From Deltaproteobacteria bacterium (GTDB taxonomy: Bacteria; Desulfobacterota; Desulfarculia; Adiutricales; Adiutricaceae): a stretch of 9,106 nucleotides of DNA. Shown one piece after another: positions 1-6,007 of this stretch (position 1 is its first letter; each line of letters opens with the position of its first letter). The notes beneath the pieces were generated by a model. It saw only the letters and a program-made list of their open reading frames with translations. It did no database searches and had not been told where the DNA came from. The translations under genes and the position numbers were made by a program. The stretch lies in contig JAITIH010000068.1 in assembly GCA_031279525.1 (NCBI GenBank), forward strand, positions 1-9,106. The letters run 5' to 3'.

Positions 1-445
1 GCAAGGCCTCAGTGGGACAGACCTTTTTACAGGCCGGGCCGCCTTCTAGGCCGTCGCATAGGTCGCACTTGTGGGCCACCGAGCGTCTGGTCCCATCGGG
101 GTTTAGCTCGAAGCCCAAAGGCGCCATGCCGATCGCCCCAAAGGGACAGGCCTCGACGCAGGATTTACAGCCAATGCAGGCTTTTCGGTCGACAAGGACC
201 TTGCCGTCCACTTGGCGGATGGCCTCGGAGCGGCAGACGGCCTTGCAGGCCGGGTTCTCGCAGTGCTTACACTGAACCGGGACGCTGACGGCCCAGGTTT
301 TGACGACTTTAAGGCGCGGATGGAAGTCGTAGCCATCGGGGTCTATCTCGAAAACGCGTTTGCCCTCGTGGGCCACCACGCAAGCGATGGCGCAGGTCCG
401 GCACCCAATGCACATTAGGGGATCTCCCTGGACAAACCCGTTCAT
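1..445 (-). CDS. HydN/HycB-like ferredoxin with four [4Fe-4S] clusters, 3' end cut by window
   Basis: Iron-sulfur electron-transfer subunit, expected in the cytoplasm, passing electrons between the formate dehydrogenase encoded just upstream and a partner such as a hydrogenase. I translated it by hand because the frame is open to the window edge: 148 codons are visible. Sixteen cysteines form four cluster motifs: C12-C15-C18-C22, C59-C62-C67-C71, C90-C93-C96-C100 and C127-C130-C139-C143. The start MNGF and the CIGCRTC motif match the HydN/HycB family. The second motif ends CRSEAI, without the proline usually found after the last cysteine. Its ATG (445-443) overlaps the fdhF stop as ATGA, which means tight translational coupling. 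HydN/HycB proteins are usually about 175-205 residues, so some 30-60 residues lie outside the window. HycB, HydN and the small subunits of hydrogen-dependent CO2 reductase cannot be told apart from this fragment. Confidence 0.93.
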   Translation of the reverse strand, partial: MNGFVQGDPLMCIGCRTCAIACVVAHEGKRVFEIDPDGYDFHPRLKVVKTWAVSVPVQCKHCENPACKAVCRSEAIRQVDGKVLVDRKACIGCKSCVEACPFGAIGMAPLGFELNPDGTRRSVAHKCDLCDGLEGGPACKKVCPTEAL

Positions 446-2652
446 GCCGCCCGACCTCCTTTCTTGGCCTCTTGGGCCTTAACGTCGACGCCCATGGATA
501 GGCGAATCTTTTCGTACTCCTCGCGCACGAATTTTTCCGCCTTGGCCTGGTTTTTGATCTTCTCCACCCGGCAAGCGCAGTACTTGTACTCGGGCGTGTT
601 GGAGATGGGATCCAAGGCCGCGTTAGTCAACTCGTTGCAGGCCCCGATCCACCACTGGTAGGTCATGTAGACGGCCTGTTTTTTAACCCGGTCCGTGGGC
701 AGGCAGCGGGTCACGCACTCGCCGCGCTTGGACAGAACCCTAACCAGCTCTCCGTGTTTGACCCCCAGCTCCTGGCAGAGCTCTGGGTTCATCTGGATCC
801 AGCCGGGCTCGTCCTCTAGGTTGCGCAAAAGGCGACAGTTGCCGGTCATGGTGCGCACCGAGTAGTGGCCCACTTCCCGGTTGGTGGACAAAATGAGCGG
901 GTACTCGGCGTTCTCCAGCTCGGTGGGCGGCTGCCAGTCGATGGAGGAGAACTTGGCCTTGCCGTCGGGGTTGGCGAACGCTCCGTCCTTATGAAGGAAG
1001 CTGGTGCCCTTGTCGGACATGTCTTTGGAGCGGCACGGCCACTGAACGTTGCCGTACTTTTCCAACTTCTCGTAAGTGGCCCCAAAAAAGCCTGGGCAAA
1101 GGTCAATGACTTCGTTCCAGATTTCCTCGACGTTATCGTACTTCATGGGGTAGCCCATGGCCGTGGAGATTCGGCAGATGATGTCCCAGTCGGTCAAGAC
1201 GTCGGCGTCGGCCGGGGGTTCAATGACCTTCCTTATCCGTTGAAAGCCGCGGTCGCAGCAGGAGTAAACTCCGTCGTGCTCGTTCCAGCCGGTTGAGGGC
1301 AGAACCACGTCGGCGTACTGGCCGGTCCGGTTCATGTAGATGTCCTGGAGGACGACCAGCTCGATCTTTTCCAAAGACTCCCTGACCTCGGCCAAATCGG
1401 GGTCGGACTGGGCCGGGTCCTCGCCAAAGACGTAGTAGGCCCGGATCTTCTTTTCCTCCGGCTCGTGAAGCACGTAATGGGGAACTTGGGTCAGGGGGAT
1501 CCCGACTTTGTTGGACAAAGGCGCGCCCCAGGCTTTTTCGAACTTGGCCTGGATCTCCGGGACGGTCACGTTCTGGTAGCCGGGGTAGGAGTTGGGCAGG
1601 GCCCCCATGTCGCAGGCCCCTTGGACGTTGTTCTGGCCGCGGACCGGTCCGATGCCCACGCCCCAGCGACCGAAGTTGCCGGTCATGATGGCCAGGTTCG
1701 CCAAGCCTTTGACCACGTTGACGGCCTGGGCGAACTGGCAGACCCCCATGCCGTAGAGGATCATGGACTGGCCGCTAGTGGCGTACATGCGGGCGGCCTT
1801 CCTAATGTCGTCGGGATGGATTTGAGTAATCCCCGAGACGGCCTCCGGCGAGTACTTCTCGATCAACTCCTTAAACTCCGGAAAACCATGGGAGCGCTCG
1901 GCGATGAACTTGTCGTCGGTTAGGCCCTCTTTAACGATGACGTGGGCGATGGAGTTGACTAAAGCGAGATTTGACCCGTTTTTCAGCTGAAGGTGAAGAT
2001 CGGCGATCCTGGCCGTCTCGATCCGCCTAGGGTCGACGCAAATAATCTGGGCGCCCTTCCTCTTGGCCCGGACGATGCGCCTGGCCACGATGGGATGGGA
2101 ATCGGCCCCGTTGTAGCCGAACACGAATAAGAGCTTAGCGTCCTCGATCTCGTGAACGCCATTGCTCATGGCCCCCGATCCTAATGAGTACAGTAGACCC
2201 GCTACTGAAGGGGCGTGTCATATTCGGGCGCAGTGGTCGACGTTATTGGTCCCGACGGCCGCCCGCGCGAATTTTTGCATGATATAGTTGGCTTCGTTGC
2301 CAGCCCCGCGAGCCGACCCGGTGCACATAATGGAGTCGGGCCCGTGTTTTTGTTTGATCTCGGTCAAACGGCCGGCCACGTAGGCGATGGCCTCGTCCCA
2401 CTCGGCTTCCTCTAGGGGCGCGCCCTTGCCGCCGCGGCGGATTAAGGGTTTTTTCAGCCTTTTGGTTAAGATCTGCGGATCGTTAATATAATCCCAGCCA
2501 TAATGACCCTTAAGGCACAAAGTTCCCTCGTTGGTCCGACCCCAGGCCGGGACGGCCTCTAGGATCTTGTTTTGGTCGGGATCGACCTTAAAGAGTATTT
2601 GACAACCCGCCCCGCAGTAAGCGCAGGTCGTCTGGACTTCCTTGATGGGCAT
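442..2652 (-). CDS. fdhF: Selenocysteine-containing formate dehydrogenase H, catalytic subunit (UGA read through at codon 145)
   Basis: Molybdenum or tungsten bis-MGD enzyme interconverting formate and CO2, cytoplasmic, with no twin-arginine signal. The reading frame is interrupted by one TGA (2220-2218), which sits exactly where E. coli FdhF has selenocysteine (Sec140): HCARI-U-HAPSVAGL. Read through, the protein is 736 residues against 715 in E. coli. The N-terminal cluster is C10-C13-C17-C46; K48 matches the E. coli lysine (K44) between cluster and cofactor, and H146 matches the active-site histidine (His141). Many FDH-H stretches are preserved, including GYNGADSHPIV, PVRGQNNVQGACDMG and TYQWWIGACNEL. 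I chose the ATG at 2652 because AAAGGA (2667-2662) lies 9 bases upstream and the product then begins like the family; an upstream ATG at 2718 would add 22 unlikely residues. A SECIS hairpin follows the TGA, and the stop overlaps the ferredoxin start. Confidence 0.97.
2191..2220 (-). promoter_or_regulatory. Selenocysteine UGA codon plus bacterial SECIS hairpin in fdhF
   Basis: TGA lies at 2220-2218. Ten bases later comes a perfect 6-bp stem CAGTAG/CTACTG (2207-2202 with 2196-2191) closed by the five-base loop CGGGT (2201-2197). Bacterial SECIS elements place a small hairpin with a GU-bearing apical loop roughly 16-37 bases after the UGA; SelB's C-terminal winged-helix domain binds it. Here the GGT of the loop begins 18 bases after the UGA, and the E. 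coli fdhF loop also carries GGU. GCCCC (2214-2210) could pair with the downstream GGGGGC (2176-2171) as a lower stem, but that is less certain. Confidence 0.9.
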
Positions 2653-2931
2653 AAGCCATGGTCCTTTCAAAAACGTCGGGCCGATAGCCGCGAAGTGTAA
2701 AAAAAGCCGTCTCGCCAAAAAGGCGAGGTCAAAAAACCGTCGTCGCCGCGCCTATCGGCCTGCCAACCCCTAAACCAGGGGGCGGAAGGCCAATAAAGGG
2801 GGCCAAAGGCCCGTAACCCTAACCTCTTTAGGCCGGGCGGGCCGCGAAAAAAGCCCTGGAAAAAAGGTCAAATCTAAGAGAAAAGCTCGTTCGCCTTTTT
2901 GGCTAGTCGATTAACCCCAAAGAAAATTAAG
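2653..2931 (-). other. 279-base leader between the MOSC gene and fdhF, highly structured
   Basis: No gene is visible. Reading towards fdhF there is a 5-bp hairpin CCCCT/AGGGG with loop GGTTT (2781-2767), then the 82-nt nested stem-loop listed separately, then the fdhF ribosome site. I found no convincing sigma-70 promoter and no terminator directly after the MOSC stop, so fdhF may be transcribed from the promoter ahead of the MOSC gene. Confidence 0.6.
2679..2760 (-). promoter_or_regulatory. Nested RNA stem-loop in the fdhF 5' leader, possible cis-regulator
   Basis: GGCCGATAG (2760-2752) and CTATCGGCC (2687-2679) are a perfect 9-bp inverted repeat. After one G-G mismatch the helix continues with CGCG/CGCG (2750-2747 with 2692-2689). 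Inside sits a second hairpin, CTCGCC-TTTTT-GGCGAG (2727-2711), followed five bases later by seven T's (2705-2699). GGCGA at 2747-2743 could instead pair with TCGCC at 2726-2722, which would break the inner hairpin. The outer helix ends 11 bases before the AAAGGA ribosome site. The layout suggests attenuation or control of translation; no known riboswitch class was recognised. Confidence 0.55.
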
Positions 2932-3342
2932 CTATTCCGCGTAAATTTGGTCGCCGACGGTTATTATGCCGTCCAAAACGACCTTGGACCTAAAGAGCCT
3001 CGGTCCCTCGCGCGCTCCGAGCTCAATTAAGGCGTCTCCGGACCTAAGCCGTCGCCCCGGGGCCAGGCTAGCCAGGCTCAAGGAGACGACTAGGTTCTCC
3101 CCCGTGGCCCCGTAGGCTAGAACCGGGTTCTGGGCCTTTAAGCTTAAGTAGTCTTCCTCGGCGAGCAGCCATAAAACGCGCTTTAAGGCGTCCGCGTCCC
3201 CGTTTAAGCCTAAATTCCTCGTCAGTTGCCCCTGCCCCACGTCCTTTTTTGGGCCTCCGGCCTGGTCTCCGGCGCAAATGGCCAGGATCCGCCCTGGCGG
3301 CTCGTATTTAGGGTAGAACTTAGCGATCTCCGGCTCTGGCAT
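2932..3342 (-). CDS. Small MOSC-domain protein lacking the usual cysteine motif
   Basis: 136 residues, close to the length of stand-alone MOSC proteins, a family tied to sulfur transfer and molybdenum cofactor handling. Family landmarks in order: ILAICAGDQAGGPKKDVG (19-36) resembles the opening strand and KK-VG turn, GLNGDADA (45-52) the GDAHAG region, GATGENLVV (78-86) the F-x-EN motif, RLRSGDALIELG (98-109) the barrel strand, and ITVGDQIYAE the C-terminal strand. Where MOSC proteins normally carry GKECH and a cysteine-containing loop, this one reads GAREGPRLFRSK and is shorter; its only cysteine is C23. A sulfur-carrying role through the usual cysteine is therefore doubtful. The ATG is supported by AAAGGAG nine bases upstream, and a consensus promoter lies before it. 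It precedes fdhF, a molybdo- or tungsto-enzyme, which suits a cofactor-related role. The domain call is good; the function is unknown. Confidence 0.75.
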   Translation of the reverse strand: MPEPEIAKFYPKYEPPGRILAICAGDQAGGPKKDVGQGQLTRNLGLNGDADALKRVLWLLAEEDYLSLKAQNPVLAYGATGENLVVSLSLASLAPGRRLRSGDALIELGAREGPRLFRSKVVLDGIITVGDQIYAE

Positions 3343-3409
3343 CGTTTAGGGCTCCTTTAGGGCTGGCCCTTAGGCCTCATGGGCCGGCGACGATAAAGGG
3401 GATGCTGAA

Positions 3410-3439
3410 ATTATAAAGCCTTGCGGCCAATTTTGTCAA
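3410..3439 (-). promoter_or_regulatory. Consensus sigma-70 promoter for the MOSC gene, perhaps also fdhF
   Basis: TTGACA (3439-3434) and TATAAT (3415-3410) are both perfect and are 18 bases apart, within an AT-rich stretch. Transcription would begin near 3403, about 60 bases before the MOSC start codon. With no obvious terminator after the MOSC gene, it could also feed fdhF and the ferredoxin. Such a strong match suggests constitutive or repressor-controlled expression. Confidence 0.75.
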
Positions 3440-3642
3440 AAAAATAATCTAAACAATAGGGCCTTTTTAGGCTAAAGCGGGCCGCGACCCATAAGGGCCT
3501 CTTTTAGCCTAAAACTATAGTCGCTCGTCCGCGTCGGCTACGGGTGAAGTCGACTTATTAGGTCTTTAGGCTTAGGCTACCAAGGCGAGAGGACGCGCGG
3601 TTGGCTTTAAGGCGAGGACAATGGAAGACGCGGCCGCGAACG

Positions 3643-3695
3643 GCTCCAAAAAAACCTAAAAGATTGGAGCGACCTTCGGCCGCCCATGGCCAAGG
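3643..3695 (-). terminator. Two adjacent hairpins after fmdE, possible terminator
   Basis: Seventeen bases past the fmdE stop, CCTTGGCC/GGCCGAAGG (3695-3688 with 3681-3673) pairs over 8 bp with one bulged base. Two bases on, GCTCCAA/TTGGAGC (3670-3664 with 3649-3643) forms a perfect 7-bp stem whose 14-base loop contains the T-rich run. T's lie in the second loop rather than after a stem, so this is not a textbook intrinsic terminator. Confidence 0.4.
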
Positions 3696-3711
3696 CGGGA
3701 TTTTTTGGCTT

Positions 3712-4263
3712 TTAGGCGATGAGGTAATAGCCATGCCCGGCGCAGTGGCGGCAGACGGCCCGGCCGTCGGGCAGGATGACGTCTCGGCCGTCGGAGACGT
3801 CTTCCCCGCAGATGGGGCAGGCGACGCGCCGCAAGGGCCGACCGGGCAAGTCCTCGGGTTTTAAGGGCACCACGACCTTTTGGCAGGTCATGACTTCGTC
3901 GTCGCCGTAGCGGCCCCAGAAGGCCACTAGGTCCTTTTCGTCCCGGGCCGGGCGGACGGTCGATTTAACCGCCACCCGAAAGGCCAGCCGGGTGTTTAAG
4001 TCCAAAAAAGTGATGGCGGCTTTCCCAAAGTCTAAAAGCCAAAGCCGCCGTCGGCCTAAAGTGACTCCGGTGACCACGAAGACCGAGTCGGCCAGGCAGC
4101 GGTTGGTCTCGACGAAGAGCATGAGATCCCGGTTTTGGGCTTTCGGGTCTAGGCCCAAAAGGTCGAGGCCCTTTAAGACTACCCGTAGTCCCAAGATCTG
4201 TCCGCTGCACAGATGGCCGTGGTAAGCCAAGGCTTTGTCCAGGTAATCTCTCCAGTCGGCCAT
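3712..4263 (-). CDS. fmdE: FmdE-family protein with C-terminal zinc ribbon
   Basis: 183 residues, no signal peptide or membrane segment. The N-terminal two thirds match the FmdE family (named for a formylmethanofuran dehydrogenase-associated protein): HGHLCSG at 15-21 with the conserved His and Cys, then C56 and a GKAAITF stretch at 80-86. The C-terminus adds a zinc-ribbon: CPIC at 149-152 and CRHC at 171-174. The start codon is seven bases after the selA stop, and TAAGGA spanning that stop supplies the ribosome site, so it is surely co-translated with selA. FmdE proteins in bacteria are often encoded near molybdenum or tungsten enzymes. Their biochemical activity is not settled, and I do not assign one. 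The link to selA suggests work on the formate dehydrogenase, which needs both Sec and the metal cofactor. Confidence 0.85.
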   Translation of the reverse strand: MADWRDYLDKALAYHGHLCSGQILGLRVVLKGLDLLGLDPKAQNRDLMLFVETNRCLADSVFVVTGVTLGRRRLWLLDFGKAAITFLDLNTRLAFRVAVKSTVRPARDEKDLVAFWGRYGDDEVMTCQKVVVPLKPEDLPGRPLRRVACPICGEDVSDGRDVILPDGRAVCRHCAGHGYYLIA

Positions 4264-4270
4264 GGGTTCC

Positions 4271-5704
4271 TTAGCGGCTTTCTTTGGGGACGGTGACCGG
4301 GAGACCCACCAAATCGCCCCAGGCCTGGGTTAAGCTTCGCTTTAAGGGGGCGAACTCTTCCTGGGCTATGGTCCGGGCGTCCAGAAGGAGCTGGTCGCGT
4401 TGGATCCGGGCCACCACCGGCGGATCCTGGCGGCGCAGCCTCTCCTCTAAGAGGGACACGTTGTTGACCAGGCTCTCAATGGCCACGGCGTAGGAGGGGA
4501 GGGCCTGCTCAGGGGCGGCCCCGCCGCCGGCCTGGCTTTCGGTCTGGACCACCGACAACCTTAAGCCGGCGAAGGGCCCTAGGGCCTTTTTGAGCTTTAT
4601 GGCCATGGCCTTTAGCTCCTCGGGGGTCATGTTCAGCATGCGCCAGATCGGGATCTTGGCCTTGGCCCCCTCGGGGTCCTGGATCAACAGCAAAGTGGCC
4701 TCCAAAGCGGCCAGGGTCATCTTGTCGGGGCGGACCGTCCGGGCCAAGGGATGGGCGTTTAGTTTTTCGACGATGGGTCGGCTGCCGGCGATTAGCCCGG
4801 CCTGGGGGCCGCCCAAGAGCTTGTCCCCGCTGAAGCAGACCGCGTCGGCCCCTTGGCTTAAGGCCCATTTGATCGGGGTCTCCTTAAGGCCCATTGGGGC
4901 GAGGTCGACTAGGGAGCCGCTCCCTAGGTCGACGACCAAGGGTAGGCCGTGGTACCGGCAGAGCTCGGCCAAATCGCCGATCTCGGTCTGGCCCGAGTAG
5001 CCGGTCAGCCTAAAGTTAGAGGCGTGGACTTTGAGGATTAGGGCCACGCCCTCGGCCGAGGCGGCTTTTTGGTAGTCGGAAAGGCGCGTTTGGTTGGTGG
5101 AGCCGACTTCGATTAGGCTGACCCCCGCGGCCTCGATGATGTCGGAAAGCCGAAAAGAACCCCCGATTTCCACTAGCTCCCCTCGGGAGACGACGGCTCG
5201 GCGGCCCTTGGCTAAGGCGACCATCAGAAGGAAGAGGGCGGCGGCGTTGTTGTTGACGGCCATGGCCGCCTCGGCCCCGGTCAGGTCGATTAAAAGGTCC
5301 TTCACCGGCCTTTGGCGGTCCGAGCGGCAGCCGGTCACGACGTCGTACTCAAGGTTTGAGTAGGCCTGGGCGGTCATACGGACCCTTTCTAAGGCCTCGT
5401 AAGCCAAGGGGGCCCGGCCGAGGTTGGTGTGCAGGACGATCCCAGTGGCGTTGATTACGGGCCTTAGCTGGGCCTGGCAGAGGTCTAAGGCCTTTCTTTT
5501 GACCAGGTTTAAGACTTCCTCGTCGTCCGGCGCCTGTTCTCGACGTTTGTCCAAAAGTTCCGTCCTTAAGTCGGACAAGGCCAGGCGAACCGACTTTAAG
5601 AGCCGAGAATGAGCCTTGTCCTTCAATTCCGGGTCTTTTAAGGCCCAGCCGATGACTTTTTCGACTTTTGGGATACTCTTCAAAACGTCCGATGGAGTCG
5701 ACAT
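4271..5704 (-). CDS. selA: L-seryl-tRNA(Sec) selenium transferase
   Basis: PLP enzyme that converts seryl-tRNA(Sec) to selenocysteinyl-tRNA(Sec) with selenophosphate; it acts in the cytoplasm as a large homo-oligomer. 477 residues against 463 in E. coli. The N-terminal helical domain (about 1-75) is followed by RPVINATGIVLHTNLGRAPL (81-100), typical of SelA, and NNNAAALFLL (151-160). SGDKLLGGPQAG (292-303) carries the PLP lysine at K295, the same number as in E. coli. Start ATG at 5704: the upstream sequence is G-rich (GGGGG about 6 bases before) rather than AGGAGG, so the ribosome site is weak. It is followed at 7 bases by fmdE. A TATAAT box and a 13-bp hairpin lie upstream, so it probably has its own transcript separate from selD-yedF. 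Confidence 0.98.
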   Translation of the reverse strand: MSTPSDVLKSIPKVEKVIGWALKDPELKDKAHSRLLKSVRLALSDLRTELLDKRREQAPDDEEVLNLVKRKALDLCQAQLRPVINATGIVLHTNLGRAPLAYEALERVRMTAQAYSNLEYDVVTGCRSDRQRPVKDLLIDLTGAEAAMAVNNNAAALFLLMVALAKGRRAVVSRGELVEIGGSFRLSDIIEAAGVSLIEVGSTNQTRLSDYQKAASAEGVALILKVHASNFRLTGYSGQTEIGDLAELCRYHGLPLVVDLGSGSLVDLAPMGLKETPIKWALSQGADAVCFSGDKLLGGPQAGLIAGSRPIVEKLNAHPLARTVRPDKMTLAALEATLLLIQDPEGAKAKIPIWRMLNMTPEELKAMAIKLKKALGPFAGLRLSVVQTESQAGGGAAPEQALPSYAVAIESLVNNVSLLEERLRRQDPPVVARIQRDQLLLDARTIAQEEFAPLKRSLTQAWGDLVGLPVTVPKESR

Positions 5705-5758
5705 AAAATACCCCCGCCCACGCGATTCCCCTATGGCTTCATGGCCGTAAGATTGCGC

Positions 5759-5788
5759 CCAAAATGGCCGGCTTCCCGGCCATTTTGG
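5759..5788 (-). promoter_or_regulatory. Perfect 13-bp hairpin in the selA 5' leader
   Basis: Arms CCAAAATGGCCGG and CCGGCCATTTTGG (5759-5771 and 5776-5788) pair fully around a four-base loop, GAAG in the minus transcript. It sits 54 bases before the selA start and begins about five bases after the expected transcription start from the TATAAT box, so it could cap the mRNA 5' end. Only four T's occur, inside the stem, so termination is unlikely to be strong. E. coli selAB has a SECIS-like leader element bound by SelB; this loop lacks GGU, so equivalence is unproven. Confidence 0.65.
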
Positions 5789-5799
5789 CGACGAAAATC

Positions 5800-5828
5800 A
5801 TTATACCGCTTTGGACTTAAAGGGGAAA
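5800..5828 (-). promoter_or_regulatory. Putative selA promoter (TATAAT with weak -35)
   Basis: TATAAT (5805-5800) is perfect. At 17 bases upstream the hexamer is TTTCCC (5828-5823), a poor -35. A better TTGACC (5840-5835) is 29 bases away, too far for sigma-70. The position, about 95 bases before selA and just ahead of the leader hairpin, is plausible. Confidence 0.45.
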
Positions 5829-5902
5829 ACCTGGGGTCAAAAGGCCAAGGCGGAAAGCCAAAATTTTTCTAAAAGGGCCCCTATTGCCGCCTAAGGGGAG
5901 CT

Positions 5903-5968
5903 TAGCCGGCAAGATCTGGCTAGAATCGGCAAGTTCCGGCTAGAATCCGCGTAAACGCGGCTAGATCC
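5903..5968. repeat. Three imperfect 20-21-bp tandem repeats, each a small hairpin
   Basis: Units at about 5908-5927, 5928-5947 and 5948-5968 end GGCTAGAATC, GGCTAGAATC and GGCTAGATCC. Each can fold: TAGCCGG/CTGGCTA (5903-5909 with 5916-5922, one G-T pair), CGG/CCG (5927-5929 with 5936-5938) and CCGCG/CGCGG (5947-5951 with 5956-5960). The third unit differs in sequence but keeps pairing. It lies 40 bases after the yedF stop and may serve as mRNA 3' end structure. Confidence 0.55.
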
Positions 5969-6007
5969 CGCCGCCCGCTCCGCCAAATTCCCATAGGCCC
6001 GCTGGCC

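Larger units (their letters stand above)
3343..3711 (-). other. Intergenic region fmdE to MOSC gene, 369 bases
   Basis: No gene or tRNA was recognised on either strand. The fmdE-proximal part holds two adjacent hairpins; the MOSC-proximal part is AT-rich and holds a consensus promoter. The stretch between, about 3445-3640, shows only short GGCTAA and TTAGGC motifs, which recur in other gaps of this window. Confidence 0.55.
5705..6007 (-). other. Intergenic region yedF to selA, 303 bases
   Basis: No gene or tRNA was recognised. It holds three imperfect tandem repeats near the yedF side, a TATAAT box around its middle and a perfect 13-bp hairpin near the selA side, each listed separately. Confidence 0.55.

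Noticed and set aside
865..1923. Plus-strand open frames opposite fdhF (865-1296, 1465-1923)
   Set aside because: They are antisense shadows of a strongly conserved gene, a usual effect of high GC, with no recognisable domains or ribosome sites.
2169..2220. fdhF as two genes or a pseudogene because of the stop at 2220-2218
   Set aside because: The stop is TGA at the known selenocysteine site, the frame continues unchanged with family-specific sequence, a SECIS hairpin follows, and the Sec machinery is encoded alongside.
2653..2718. Upstream ATG at 2718 as fdhF start
   Set aside because: It adds 22 residues unlike the family, lies within the leader stem-loop and has no ribosome site, whereas the ATG at 2652 has AAAGGA at 9 bases.
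2745..2764. Possible sigma-54 promoter (TGGCAGGCCGATAGGC) before fdhF
   Set aside because: The GG element is present but the -12 element reads GG rather than GC at the required spacing, and the segment is better explained as an arm of the stem-loop.
5671..5690. TCTTCAAAACG resembling a tRNA(Sec) anticodon arm
   Set aside because: It lies inside the selA coding region (antisense of DVLKS) and no acceptor stem or T-loop is found around it.
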